Positions 54,940 to 64,000 of a stretch of 64,000 bases of DNA are shown one piece after another; the first letter of the stretch is position 1; each line of letters starts with the position of its first letter. The translations under genes were made by a program, and so were the position numbers. The stretch lies in contig CAZLCS010000030.1 of assembly GCA_964557955.1 (NCBI GenBank), positions 7,572-71,571 on the forward strand, read 5' to 3'. The notes under the pieces were generated by a model. That model saw only the letters and a list, made by a program, of their open reading frames with translations. It did not search any database and had not been told where the DNA came from. The DNA is from JALOOX01 sp964557955. GTDB lineage: Bacteria; Desulfobacterota; Syntrophobacteria; Syntrophobacterales; Syntrophobacteraceae.

Positions 54940-56160
54940 ATGGCGAGGAGAGAGGAACTGGTTGTCGGCCTTGACTTGGGGACGACGAAGATATGCGCCG
55001 TAGTCGGCGAAGTGACTCCCGAGGGCATCGATATTGTGGGAGTGGGCACCTACCCCTCTGTTGGGCTGAGGGGGGGAGTGGTCGTCAATATCGATCAAAC
55101 CGTCCAAGCCATCAGGAAGGCCATCGACGAAGCCGAATTGATGGCGGGATGTGAGATTTCCGCCGTCTATGCGGGGGTGGCGGGCACCCATGTGCAGAGC
55201 CTCAACAGCCACGGTGTGATCGCCATCAAAAGTCGCGAGGTGACTCAGAGCGATATCGAACGCGTACTGGACGCTGCTCGGACCGTGGCCATGCCTTTTG
55301 ACCGGCAGGTTCTGCACGTGCTGCCTCAGCAGTACATCGTCGACGACCAGGAGGGTATCCAGAATCCTCTGGGTATGGCTGGAGTCCGTCTGGAGGCGAA
55401 GGTGCACATCATCACCGGCATGGTGAGCGCCGTTCAGAATATCATCAAATGTTGTGAGAGAGCAGGTTTGCAGGTTCTGGATGTCGTCCTGGAGAGTCTG
55501 GCTTCGAGCGAGTCGGTTCTGGACGCTGACGAGAGGCATCTGGGAGTTGCTCTGGTGGACATCGGTGGCGGCACCAGCGACGTGGCGGTGTTCGTGGATA
55601 ATGCCATCCGTCACTCGTGCGTGGTCGGCTTGGGAGGGAATCACATAACTTCGGACATTTCCGTGGGTCTCCGCACCTCCATGGAAGAGGCCGAGAAGAT
55701 CAAGAAGCAGTTTGGCTGTGCCTTGGTGGAATGGGTGAACCCGCAGGATGTCATTGAAGTCGGTTCGGTGGGGGGCCAGAAGTCTCGGCAGCTCAGCCGG
55801 ACCATTCTGACTCAAATCGTGGAAGCTCGCGTTGAAGAGATATTGAAGATCGTTGAATGGGAGCTTGTGCGTTCCGGATTTGCCGAGTCGCTTCACGGTG
55901 GAGTGGTGTTGACCGGCGGTGTGGCTCTACTGCAAGGTATTCGTGAATTGGCCGAGAGGGTCCTGGATCTGCCGGTTCGAATTGGAATCCCCTATCGGTT
56001 TGGCGGCCTTGGAGATGTGGTCAAGAACCCCATCTATGCCACCGCCACCGGGTTGCTGCTTTACGGAAGCAGGCAGGGTGTTCGAAGGCCGTTGCAGGAG
56101 TCCGGCTCGCTCAAGAAGGTGATTGCGATGCTCAAACGCTGGATCAAGGAATTCTGGTAA
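54940..56160 (+). CDS. ftsA: Cell division protein FtsA
   Basis: 406 aa actin-fold ATPase. GLDLGTTKICAVVGEVTPEG phosphate-1, VDIGGGTSDVAVFVDN phosphate-2, GVVLTGGVALLQGI adenosine motif, and a C-terminal amphipathic helix (IAMLKRWIKEFW) that tethers FtsZ to the membrane. GGGAGGAA precedes the ATG. 185 bp separates it from ftsQ. Confidence 0.97.
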   Translation: MARREELVVGLDLGTTKICAVVGEVTPEGIDIVGVGTYPSVGLRGGVVVNIDQTVQAIRKAIDEAELMAGCEISAVYAGVAGTHVQSLNSHGVIAIKSREVTQSDIERVLDAARTVAMPFDRQVLHVLPQQYIVDDQEGIQNPLGMAGVRLEAKVHIITGMVSAVQNIIKCCERAGLQVLDVVLESLASSESVLDADERHLGVALVDIGGGTSDVAVFVDNAIRHSCVVGLGGNHITSDISVGLRTSMEEAEKIKKQFGCALVEWVNPQDVIEVGSVGGQKSRQLSRTILTQIVEARVEEILKIVEWELVRSGFAESLHGGVVLTGGVALLQGIRELAERVLDLPVRIGIPYRFGGLGDVVKNPIYATATGLLLYGSRQGVRRPLQESGSLKKVIAMLKRWIKEFW

Positions 56161-56306
56161 GAGGAAACGTCAGTGCGGCGGCCCTGCGCAATACAATGCA
56201 GAAGGAACGAGGGGCTGCTGAAAGGTTGCCAGGATAGCTGACCATTACGAGACCCGAGGTAAGTCGTTTGTCATACAGGGGACCAATGAGGGGGTAATCG
56301 AAAAAG

Positions 56307-57512
56307 ATGGAAAATTCCAATGCAACCAGAGCGAAGATCAGAGTCCTGGGGATTGGCGGCGGTGGCGGAAATGCCATCAACAACATGATCAGCTCCGGCC
56401 TCGACGGTGTTGAATTCATAGCCGCCAATACGGATTTTCAGGCTTTGGAGCGTAGTCTTGCTGCCACCAAAATCCAGCTTGGGGGCAATTTGACCAAGGG
56501 ATTGGGAGCCGGCGGGAGCCCGGAAGTCGGAGGCAAGGCGGCTCAGGAAGATATCGATCAGATTCGGGCAGCCGTGGACGGCAGTGACATGGTTTTCATC
56601 ACGGCGGGCATGGGGGGAGGGACGGGAACGGGTGGGGCTCCTGTTGTGGCTCAGGTGTGCAAGGATATGGGAGCTTTGACGGTAGCGGTTGTGACGAGGC
56701 CGTTCAATTTCGAAGGCAAAGTGCGGCACAGGAATGCAGAGGAAGGCCTGAAGTCCCTGCACGATGTGGTGGACACGCTCATCACCATTCCGAACAACCG
56801 GCTGCTCTGCCTGGCCGATCGACGCTCCACTTTCCTGGAGATGTTCAGGCGCGCGGACGATGTCCTTCTGTATGCCGTGAAGGGCATTTCGGACCTGATC
56901 ACGCACCCGGGCTACATCAATGTGGATTTTGCAGATCTGCGAACGGTCATGAGTGAGAGGGGATTGGCCTTGATGGGAACCGGGGTGAGCACCGGGGAGA
57001 ACCGGGCGTCGGCCGCAGCTCAGCAGGCCATTTCCAGCCCGCTTCTCGAGGACATTTCCATTCATGGGGCTCGAGCGGCGCTCATCAACATCACGACCGG
57101 TCAGGATCTTGGAATGCACGAGTTTGAGGAGGTGGCTTCCATCATCCACAAAGAGATGGATGAGGATGCCAACATCATCCTGGGCATGTCCATCGACCAG
57201 AGCATCATGGACGAGGTCCGGGTGACGGTCATCGCCACGGGTATCGGAAGGATGGAGCAGGTTGCCAAGGTTGAGGCCTCACCGGCTCGTCCCAAACGGA
57301 TCAAGCCTGAAGGCATCATTCCGGAATTGAACTATGATTATCTCCAGATCCCGACCGTGGTGCGGCACCGCACCTTGAGGGATCAGCCCGTTCAGGAGGC
57401 GGCCCCTGTAAAAAAAAGGACTCTTCTCCAGAAGTTGACGGGGGCCGGTGGCGCTTCCCTCGAGGATGAAGATCTGAGCATACCCACTTTCATCAGGCGC
57501 CAGGCGGACTGA
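56307..57512 (+). CDS. ftsZ: Cell division protein FtsZ
   Basis: 401 aa tubulin-like GTPase. GIGGGGGNAINNMI start, the tubulin signature GGGTGTGGAPV (about 105), NRLLC and the T7 loop. A short linker leads to the C-terminal peptide LSIPTFIRRQAD, which binds FtsA. Last gene of the cluster, 146 bp after ftsA. Confidence 0.98.
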   Translation: MENSNATRAKIRVLGIGGGGGNAINNMISSGLDGVEFIAANTDFQALERSLAATKIQLGGNLTKGLGAGGSPEVGGKAAQEDIDQIRAAVDGSDMVFITAGMGGGTGTGGAPVVAQVCKDMGALTVAVVTRPFNFEGKVRHRNAEEGLKSLHDVVDTLITIPNNRLLCLADRRSTFLEMFRRADDVLLYAVKGISDLITHPGYINVDFADLRTVMSERGLALMGTGVSTGENRASAAAQQAISSPLLEDISIHGARAALINITTGQDLGMHEFEEVASIIHKEMDEDANIILGMSIDQSIMDEVRVTVIATGIGRMEQVAKVEASPARPKRIKPEGIIPELNYDYLQIPTVVRHRTLRDQPVQEAAPVKKRTLLQKLTGAGGASLEDEDLSIPTFIRRQAD

Positions 57513-57803
57513 TGCGTCACAGGAAACAGGGATTCGAGGGGAGTGAATTATTGGCAACCGCATGACCGCCTGCCCCGATTCGAGAGGTTGCCGGAAAGGT
57601 CCGGAGCATGGTCGCCCCTGGCGACAGCCGGAATCCCGCAGGCAGTGGAAAACCCGGATTCCGGCTGCCGCCCGAATGGCGCAGCGTACCGATGGAAGTA
57701 CTTTCCTGGTACATGCTTGAAGATGAACTTGCTGCATGGCCTGCGGGTGGTATGACCGGCAAGCGGTGTGCCTCCGGCGCAGGCCCGACTCCCACCCGGA
57801 TAG
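57513..57803. other. Intergenic region after ftsZ
   Basis: 291 bp without a convincing gene. GGCAACC (57552) and GGTTGCC (57588) form a loose inverted repeat, but no T run follows, so no clear terminator is seen. Confidence 0.4.
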
Positions 57804-59558
57804 ATGCTCGCTAAATTGGTGCGCCGCCAGCAGAAATGGTTGGCGGAAGAAAAGGGCACACTGCGCAAAGATTGGCGTGGGAGAGTCAGAATCGCCCTTG
57901 CGTTCCCCAACCGATATGCAGTCGGGATGTCGAACCTCGGGTTCCAGACCGTGTACGGGCTGCTGAACAGCCTGGAAGGGGTGGTCTGTGAACGCGCGTT
58001 CTACCCTGAGCCGGACGATCTCGCTTTGGCCAGGCAGCACCCCGGTCAGCTTCTGAGCGTTGAGTCTCAACGCCCCCTCCGCGATTTCGATCTCCTGTTT
58101 TTCTCGGTTTCCTTCGAGAACGACTATCCCAACCTGGTTGAAATGCTGCTGCTGAGCGACGTCCCGCTTCGTTGCGAGGACCGATCCGCTGAGCATCCCT
58201 TCATCGCCGCGGGGGGAGTGGCGGTTTTTCTCAATCCCGAGCCCCTTGCTCGTTTCATGGACTTCATGTTCATCGGCGAAGCTGAGGGGCTGGTGAGGGA
58301 CTTTTGGGAAGGATGGAGCGACCTCAGGGGCCGGTCGCTGTCCCGCCGGGAAGTGCTGACGGGGCTGGGTGAAAGCGTTCCTGGGATTTACGCTCCCTCG
58401 CTGTATCTGGACAGCTATGATGAGCGCGGCTTTCTGGAGGGCATCAGGCCGCGTACGGGGGGGCGGCTCCCGGAGAGGATCCGGTATCGTCGAGCGGACC
58501 TCTCCCAGTCGAAGCCTTGTTCCTCTATTGTGTTAACGCCGCATACCGAATTCAGTCAGGTGCATCTTCTCGAAATCGGTCGCGGCTGCGGGCAGGGCTG
58601 CCGATTCTGTGCTGCGGGCTTCGTTTACCGCCCGGTTCGTTTTGCATCTCTGGAAGAACTCGAAAGGAATGTGGAAAGTCGGGCCGGAGAGGCTGCGAGA
58701 ATCGGTCTGGTCAGTGCGGCGGTTTCCGATCACCCCCGGATATCGGACCTTTGTGACTCGCTGCTGGCCAAAGGATTGGAGCTGTCCTTCTCCTCCCTGC
58801 GCGTGGATACACTCTCACCTGCAGTCCTGGATGCGCTGATGGCAAGCGGACACAAAGCTGTGGCCATCGCTCCCGAAGCGGGATCCGAACGGCTGCGTCG
58901 TGTCATCAACAAGCGGATCACGAACGAGGCGATCTCTGATGCAGCGGAACGTTTGACGGAAAAAGGGATATTGCATCTCAAGCTCTATTTCATGATCGGG
59001 CTCCCCACGGAGTCTTTTGATGATCTGGAAGAAATGATCAACCTGGCCAAAACCATCAAGCACCGGGTGCTGAGCACGAGCAGGGGGCGGCGAAAGATGG
59101 GCACGATCACGCTGAGCATCAATGCCTTTGTGCCGAAACCCTTCACGCCCTTCCAGTGGTCTCCTTTCGCCGGGGTGGCCACGCTTAAGGAACGCGCCCG
59201 GTGGATTCAGAATGCATTGAGAAAGGTCCCCAATGTGAGGGTCCATTTCGATCTTCCCAAATGGGCCTATGTGCAGGCCCTGCTGTCCAGGGGCGACCGA
59301 CGAATTGCCGACATGCTCGAACAGGTGGGAGCCGCGCGTATCCCCTGGAACCAGGCGATGAAGCAGTCTCCTCACAATGCCGACTTCTGGGTCATGCGCG
59401 AGCGCGCCGAGGAGGAAGTCTTTCCATGGGAGATCGTGGACACCGGTTTGAAGCGGGCCTATCTTTGGAAGGAATTGGAGAGGGCCCTCCAGGGAAAGGA
59501 GAGTCCTGCCTGCCCCCCTGAGGGAGGGTGCACGCGTTGCGGGGTTTGCCTGGGCTGA
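57804..59558 (+). CDS. Radical SAM protein (TIGR03960-like) with N-terminal B12-binding-like domain
   Basis: 584 aa. The N-terminal part (RIALAFPNRYAVGMSNLGFQ) resembles cobalamin-binding-type domains of this family. The radical SAM cluster motif is RGCGQGCRFCAAG (about 262; Cys spaced CxxxCxxC). PEAGSERLRRVINKRIT and NAFVPKPFTPFQWSP follow. A C-terminal Cys group (PPEGGCTRCGVC) may bind another metal. Reaction unknown; family members often stand near rodA or rng genes. Confidence 0.88.
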   Translation: MLAKLVRRQQKWLAEEKGTLRKDWRGRVRIALAFPNRYAVGMSNLGFQTVYGLLNSLEGVVCERAFYPEPDDLALARQHPGQLLSVESQRPLRDFDLLFFSVSFENDYPNLVEMLLLSDVPLRCEDRSAEHPFIAAGGVAVFLNPEPLARFMDFMFIGEAEGLVRDFWEGWSDLRGRSLSRREVLTGLGESVPGIYAPSLYLDSYDERGFLEGIRPRTGGRLPERIRYRRADLSQSKPCSSIVLTPHTEFSQVHLLEIGRGCGQGCRFCAAGFVYRPVRFASLEELERNVESRAGEAARIGLVSAAVSDHPRISDLCDSLLAKGLELSFSSLRVDTLSPAVLDALMASGHKAVAIAPEAGSERLRRVINKRITNEAISDAAERLTEKGILHLKLYFMIGLPTESFDDLEEMINLAKTIKHRVLSTSRGRRKMGTITLSINAFVPKPFTPFQWSPFAGVATLKERARWIQNALRKVPNVRVHFDLPKWAYVQALLSRGDRRIADMLEQVGAARIPWNQAMKQSPHNADFWVMRERAEEEVFPWEIVDTGLKRAYLWKELERALQGKESPACPPEGGCTRCGVCLG

Positions 59559-59628
59559 TGCGAGGTGGAAGTTCGAAATTTCATCCTGGTCAAGATGCGC
59601 CGTCCAGAGCTGGAAGGATGAATTGCTC

Positions 59629-59656
59629 TTGAAGGGTTGGAACAATATATTATATT
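59629..59656 (+). promoter_or_regulatory. Candidate promoter for the dnaJ-like gene
   Basis: TTGAAG (59629-59634), 16-base spacer, TATATT (59651-59656), in a locally AT-rich stretch about 155 bp upstream of the gene. Confidence 0.45.
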
Positions 59657-59810
59657 TTGACGTGTTTGAGAGAATCAGCTCCATCCAACATGCTGCATCT
59701 CATGAAGTACGATTTGGGCAACCCGTGAGGGGTCGCTCAATGCGGGATGGAGCCGATGGTGAAGCACCTGTTACGCGCTGCTCGACTGAGCAGCCAGGAG
59801 ATGTGGTTTG

Positions 59811-60728
59811 ATGTCCCGGGAAGACTATTATGCAGTGCTGGGTGTTTCGTCCCAGGCGACCGATGAAGAGATCAAGAAGGCCTACCGAAAGCTGGCGTTG
59901 GAGACGCACCCGGACCGAAATCCCGGTGATTCCCGAGCTGAAGAGCGCTTCAAGCGCATCAGCGAGGCGTACGGCGTGCTGTCGGATTCCCAGAAGCGGG
60001 CCCAGTACGACGATTACAGGCGTTACGGGTTTCAGCAGAGGCCCGGCCGCCCCCCCGGTGCCGCGGGATTTGGATATTCCCAGGAGGAGATTTTCAAGGA
60101 TTTCTTCGCCAGCCGGCAGGCTCAGGAAGTTTTCTCTGAAATGCAGCGGGAATTTCAGCGCATGGGATTCCGGTTTGATGACACGTTCATCAATCGGGTG
60201 TTTTTTGGGGATAAGACCATCTTCTTCCAGGGGTTCACATGGGGCGGGCCCGGGAGAGTCAAGGTCTTTCGCTACGGAAATGTGGGGGGACGACACCATC
60301 GCGGTCCTCAGCAGCGACCGCATGTGCAGGGACGGCAACCATCCATAAACGTCAACGGCACCAGACCGAAGGGGCTGATTCGGGAAGGGCTCTCGCTCCT
60401 GGCCAATGCAGGCAAAAAGGTTGGCCAGTTTGTCATGAGAAAGGTGCTGGGATTGCCGAACGAGAGAGAATCCAGCTACTCATCCGGGGGCTCCGGCAGC
60501 AGGAGCGCGGATGTGACGTACGAACTGGTGATCTCCCCCAGAGAATCCCTGACGGGTGCAGTGGTGGAGCTGGAACTGCCCCATCTGGAAAACGGGAAGA
60601 GGGTATCGGTTCGCATTCCACCCGGAGTCCAGACCGGCACAAGACTCCGCTTGAAAGACATGGGGCATCCGACGCCGGGCGGCTATTCAGACCGCGGCGA
60701 CCTTTACATTCAGTTGCGAGTCCACTGA
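59811..60728 (+). CDS. DnaJ-family (CbpA-like) co-chaperone without zinc finger
   Basis: 305 aa. J domain at 1-70 with DYYAVLGVSSQATDEEIKKA and the HPD motif in THPDRNPG. A Gly/Arg/Gln-rich central part with no CxxCxGxG repeats follows. Only one C-terminal substrate-binding unit is recognisable (YELVISPRESLTGAVVELEL; VRIPPGVQTGTRLRLKDMG). It would stimulate DnaK on special clients. Shorter at the C-terminus than DnaJ or CbpA. Confidence 0.87.
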   Translation: MSREDYYAVLGVSSQATDEEIKKAYRKLALETHPDRNPGDSRAEERFKRISEAYGVLSDSQKRAQYDDYRRYGFQQRPGRPPGAAGFGYSQEEIFKDFFASRQAQEVFSEMQREFQRMGFRFDDTFINRVFFGDKTIFFQGFTWGGPGRVKVFRYGNVGGRHHRGPQQRPHVQGRQPSINVNGTRPKGLIREGLSLLANAGKKVGQFVMRKVLGLPNERESSYSSGGSGSRSADVTYELVISPRESLTGAVVELELPHLENGKRVSVRIPPGVQTGTRLRLKDMGHPTPGGYSDRGDLYIQLRVH

Positions 60729-60734
60729 AGGCGG

Positions 60735-62159
60735 TCAACCCGGCTTTCGCGACAGAAGGGATCGGAAGGCGTCCCGGATGAGCGATTCGTCGCCGGGCTG
60801 CAGCGTACGCACATCCAGAAGATACTGGTCCGATTCAATCCGCCCGATGATGGGCGGTCTATTCCCCCGGAGTGCCGACTCGATGGTGTGAGAGCCCATC
60901 GTCGCCGAACGAACGGCGACCACCCGACTCGTGAACTCGTGTGCGGGAAGAGAGCCGCCTCCCACTTGTGAAAGGCCGGGCTGAGTTTTCACATCGAGCC
61001 TGTGCTCCGTGTCCGTTTCGAGAATGAGGGATGCCAGATATTCGGCGCGCCGTTCGAGCTCCTCGAGGGGTGTCGTGATCATGCGGAGGGTGGGGATCTT
61101 GGCCAGGGATTCCCTCTCGTCCCGGTAAAGGCGCAGGGTCACTTCCAGCGCGGCCAGAGTCATCTTGTCCACCCGGAGAGCGCGGGTGAGGGGATTCTTC
61201 TTGCATCTCGAGACAAGGTCTTTCCTGCCCAGCACCACACCCGCCTGAGGTCCTCCCAGGAGTTTGTCACCGCTGAAGGTGACCAGGTCAGCACCCGCCC
61301 GGAGTGCTTCCTGAACGGTGGGTTCGCCATGCAGGCCGTACCTCGAGAAATTCACAAATGATCCGCTCCCCAGGTCCTCGATGACGGGAATTCCCCGTTC
61401 CCTCCCCAGGCCGACCATGTCTTCCAGAGAAACTTCCGAGGTGAATCCCACGATCCGGTAGTTGCTGGTATGGACCTTCATGAGCAGGGCCGTTTCGGGT
61501 CCAATGGCGGTCTCATAGTCCCTTAGATGGGTTCGATTCGTTGTGCCGACCTCCTTGAGGATGGCGCCGCTGCTTCGCATGACATCGGGGATTCGAAAGG
61601 ACCCGCCGATTTCCACCAGTTGTCCGCGGGAGACAACCACCTCTTTCCCCTGGGCGAGAGTATTGAGGGTGAGAAAGACCGCGCCCGCATTGTTGTTGAC
61701 GACCAGAGCTGCTTCGGCGCCCGTGAGCTCGCAGAGAATCGCTTCAGCATGCACGTAGCGGGAGCCACGCTGCCCCTTCTCCAGATCGTATTCGAGGTTG
61801 TTGTAACTGCTGCACAGGACGGTCAAACGCTCGATGGCCTCCTCGGCGAGCAGTGATCTGCCGAGATTGGTATGGATGATAATGCCCGTGCCGTTGACCA
61901 CCGGACGCAGAGTGAAATCGCCGGCCACGGCCAGATGAGCCAGGATATCGGACACCAGTTGCGGTGCTCCGGGCTCCATGTCATCGACAGGCTCAGGGTG
62001 CTCTCGCAGGGACCGGCGCTTCGATTCGAGTATGAAGCGAATGCTTTCGACAACGAGTTTGCGAGGATAGCGGAGCAGCGCCTGCTGGATTTCAGCATTC
62101 TGCAGCAGGGCGTCTACGCTCGGGAGTAGCCGAAGCACCGACTGGACTGATTGATTCAT
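60735..62159 (-). CDS. selA: Selenocysteine synthase SelA
   Basis: 474 aa PLP enzyme. PVVNGTGIIIHTNLGRSLLA, EYDLEKGQRGSRYVHAE, NNNAGAVFLTLNTLA and the PLP lysine region FSGDKLLGGPQAGVVLGRK are SelA signatures. Converts Ser-tRNA(Sec) to Sec-tRNA(Sec). Neither selB nor tRNA(Sec) is in the window. ATG 62159 has AAGGGG at good distance; the ATG just before it (62162) is too close. Confidence 0.96.
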   Translation of the reverse strand: MNQSVQSVLRLLPSVDALLQNAEIQQALLRYPRKLVVESIRFILESKRRSLREHPEPVDDMEPGAPQLVSDILAHLAVAGDFTLRPVVNGTGIIIHTNLGRSLLAEEAIERLTVLCSSYNNLEYDLEKGQRGSRYVHAEAILCELTGAEAALVVNNNAGAVFLTLNTLAQGKEVVVSRGQLVEIGGSFRIPDVMRSSGAILKEVGTTNRTHLRDYETAIGPETALLMKVHTSNYRIVGFTSEVSLEDMVGLGRERGIPVIEDLGSGSFVNFSRYGLHGEPTVQEALRAGADLVTFSGDKLLGGPQAGVVLGRKDLVSRCKKNPLTRALRVDKMTLAALEVTLRLYRDERESLAKIPTLRMITTPLEELERRAEYLASLILETDTEHRLDVKTQPGLSQVGGGSLPAHEFTSRVVAVRSATMGSHTIESALRGNRPPIIGRIESDQYLLDVRTLQPGDESLIRDAFRSLLSRKPG

Positions 62160-62500
62160 CATTCGCCCCTTGAGTGTCAAAGAAGGATCCCGTTGAAGGC
62201 GTCGCGCGCTGGCGCACACGAGACCGAAGCCATGGAGAAACGGTATAGGGATTATACGGGATCTCCCCTCTCCTGACCATCCTGGAGCAAGGCCGTTCGG
62301 GGACGAGTTGAAAGCACGCTCAAGAATCTCCCCAGATCTTTGTGTGTCAAGCCTTTCGAAATCCTCACCCCCATCAGTAAACGAGCGCCTTTCTTCGGCA
62401 CTGCAAAGGATTCAAGAAGCAGATCGGGACGCTGCAGAGGTGGTTCTTTTAACACTCTGCATCGGATCGGTGGGCGCATTGGGTTTTCAGGTCATAGTTA

Positions 62501-62528
62501 TTGACATATAAACACATATTGATATGAT
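62501..62528 (+). promoter_or_regulatory. Promoter/operator of the ArsR-type gene
   Basis: TTGACA (62501-62506), 16 bases, TATGAT (62523-62528). The palindrome CATAT-TG-ATATG (62515-62526) overlaps the -10 and resembles ArsR/SmtB-type operators. Confidence 0.6.
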
Positions 62529-62577
62529 TGGTCCTGACTACAAAACCGAAGACCATGAACGAGTGGAGGGACCATCC

Positions 62578-62913
62578 GTGAGGTCCAATGTGGAAGGGGA
62601 CACCATTTTTCAGAACGAGCACTTCCAGACGGTGGCGTTTCTCGCCAGGAGTCTTTCCGACGAGAACCGACTGAGGATTTTGCTGTCCGTCAGCAATGGG
62701 AAGAAGTCCGTATCGAGCATCGTGGAAGAGCTCAATCTCTCTCAACCCCTCGTTTCGCACCATCTCAAGGAGCTGAAACGTTCGCTTCTGGTGACGATCG
62801 AGCGGCAGGGTCCGTTCATCTACTACGAGCTTTCCGACCCGAGGATTCTCGATGTGATGCGGACTTTGAGCTCTGTCGCCACCGACCTGCTGGCTGCCAG
62901 GAAAACCTTTTGA
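62578..62913 (+). CDS. ArsR-family winged-helix regulator
   Basis: 111 aa from GTG with GGAGGG about 8 bases upstream. The winged helix reads LARSLSDENRLRILLSVSNG, then SIVEELNLSQPLVSHHLKEL (recognition helix) and the wing LLVTIERQGPFIYYEL. No clear metal-binding Cys set (no CVC), so it may sense something other than arsenic or zinc. Probably autoregulated through the overlapping operator and cotranscribed with the next small gene. The frame is open to 62524, inside the -10. Confidence 0.88.
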   Translation: MRSNVEGDTIFQNEHFQTVAFLARSLSDENRLRILLSVSNGKKSVSSIVEELNLSQPLVSHHLKELKRSLLVTIERQGPFIYYELSDPRILDVMRTLSSVATDLLAARKTF

Positions 62914-62937
62914 AGCTGAGGAGGCAATCGGATCCTT

Positions 62938-63114
62938 ATGGAAGACCTACTTGGAAGCATTTCCCGAATGGACCCCGAGGAGGCATTGTCCCAAATCGGA
63001 CGGGCTCTCAAAGCGCTCTTCTCAATCGTTGGGGAGGAAGCCCGGACCGAGTTCCTGCTGGGTCTCATTGGAGAGTCGCAGAGCGACAAGGTTGCCAGCC
63101 TGGTTCATATCTAA
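62938..63114 (+). CDS. 58-aa protein partnered with the ArsR-type regulator
   Basis: Starts at ATG 62938 with GAGGAGG about 13 bases upstream and encodes MEDLLGSISRMDPEEALSQI, continuing to GLIGESQSDKVASLVHI. Helical, slightly acidic, no membrane segment. It is 24 bases after the regulator stop. I recall similar short proteins following ArsR-type genes in related bacteria, but know no function. Confidence 0.65.
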   Translation: MEDLLGSISRMDPEEALSQIGRALKALFSIVGEEARTEFLLGLIGESQSDKVASLVHI

Positions 63115-64000
63115 CTTACTATTTTGAGTCTCGGTTCAACTTGGCAATATAGCATTAATATCAACAACTTATACTACTAATTCAAACTCCAATTTGACCA
63201 TACTTCCTAAGCAAATAAGTTTTGCTCATTCTTCGACATCCCAACCAACACAAACTCACAACCGTTTCTGCCAACCTTTGCCCAAAACTCCACTAGCGCT
63301 ATTTGGGCGCGACGACATTTTCTACCCGTGGTTGGTACAATCCACCCTTCCATCTCCCGCTTCAATATGCATCCATGTTATCTCACAATTCTCTGATCAT
63401 TCCGTGCGCGGCAGAGATTTCACCTCACAAAGGTCAAGGGAAATTCGCTAACACTATTGACACCTTAGCCCTGCACGCGCGTGCAACACCAAACTGAGTT
63501 TTGCTTTTCACTGAATTTGGGATTCGATGTTCAACTTAAATAAGGCGGATAATGATAAAGCTTGCTTTGCGAAAGATGGCTAAAGTAGTCCATCATTGTT
63601 TGATTACGTCAGAAACCTGATCCCTATCCCTTTTGCTCAGGGACACATAACAAACACCGGTTGAACGTAGCGATAGGAAGTCCGCGATATAATGAGCGTG
63701 TAGATTCTGATCGGACACTCATTAATGCTGCTCGAATTGTTCTTCGGTCTATGCCATACCTTTGATAGGCCTTTGCCCAAGAACTTGATGGTATGCTTGT
63801 ATATAATGTAGTATGTTTAACAAAGATGATGTACATAAATTCCTGTCATCTGTTTCTCTGAAAACTGCATATCTGACCATAAAAAGGAGGTTTGAATTCA
63901 AATTATGAGAGTTTTCTTGAATCCATTCTATTTGATGTTTGGGCTCATTTATTGCCACCGATGAGGAAGTCAGCCAAAATCAACGGTTAGGAAATCAGCC
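63115..64000. other. AT-rich region without recognisable genes
   Basis: 886 bp, clearly more AT-rich than the rest. Short open frames exist on both strands (for example minus 63624-63836) but none has a family motif, good ribosome site or coding-like codon use. No tRNA, rRNA or repeat was recognised. It may be the edge of a foreign island. Confidence 0.5.

Noticed and set aside
62163..62500. tRNA(Sec) gene (selC) near selA
   Set aside because: No long acceptor arm, UCA anticodon loop or T-arm could be found by eye in this stretch.

Overview
The window looks like a GC-rich (roughly 58-60%) chromosome segment of an anaerobic Desulfobacterota (deltaproteobacterium), most like the Syntrophobacter group. 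This is inference from gene content and style: a division/cell-wall cluster with a DAP-type MurE, selenocysteine synthase SelA, nickel-pincer (lar) maturation genes, an AcsE-like methyltransferase, a TAXI TRAP receptor, a sigma-54 activator and an IS701-like element. I saw no rRNA or tRNA genes. Two 100-N assembly gaps lie inside the CRISPR array.

Layout. (1) 1-10418 is a type III CRISPR locus. It holds the end of an apparently frameshifted gene, a small protein, a CARF-domain sensor translationally coupled to a six-helix membrane protein, a TIGR03986-type RAMP protein, the tail of a deleted gene, a divergent Csx3-like protein, a stand-alone reverse transcriptase, cas1, cas2, a leader, and about 40 repeats of 37 bp. 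cas10, cas6 and the rest of the effector are not in view and presumably lie upstream. (2) 10490-29827 holds mixed housekeeping genes: esterase, ATP-grasp ligase, LysR regulator, ABC-F protein, HAD phosphatase, TolC-like protein, a one-carbon pair (FchA-like and AcsE-like), a sigma-54 regulator divergent from a CHASE2-cyclase, a transglutaminase-like protein, a Cys-rich protein, a sirtuin, and larE-larB-larC. (3) 30018-41363 is mainly on the minus strand: an IS element that cuts into the end of an exeA-like gene, a TAXI receptor, nagZ, an ABC/HlyD export operon, and a small gene with pbpC. (4) 41613-57512 is the dcw cluster mraZ-rsmH-ftsL-ftsI-murE-murF-murD-ftsW-murC-murB-ftsQ-ftsA-ftsZ, with mraY, murG and ddl missing from their usual places. 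(5) 57804-63114 holds a radical SAM protein, a DnaJ-like protein, selA, and an ArsR-type regulator with a 58-aa partner. The last 0.9 kb is AT-rich with no recognisable gene.

The most interesting system is at the left end. My reading is that the type III complex makes cyclic oligoadenylate, the CARF protein (402-1106) senses it, and the coupled membrane protein (1103-2383) is the effector, with the Csx3-like protein as a possible ring nuclease or sensor. RT, Cas1 and Cas2 could acquire spacers from RNA. Consistent with RNA targeting, at least five spacers read in reverse complement as a ribosome-binding site plus ATG. All functional statements are from sequence motifs only.
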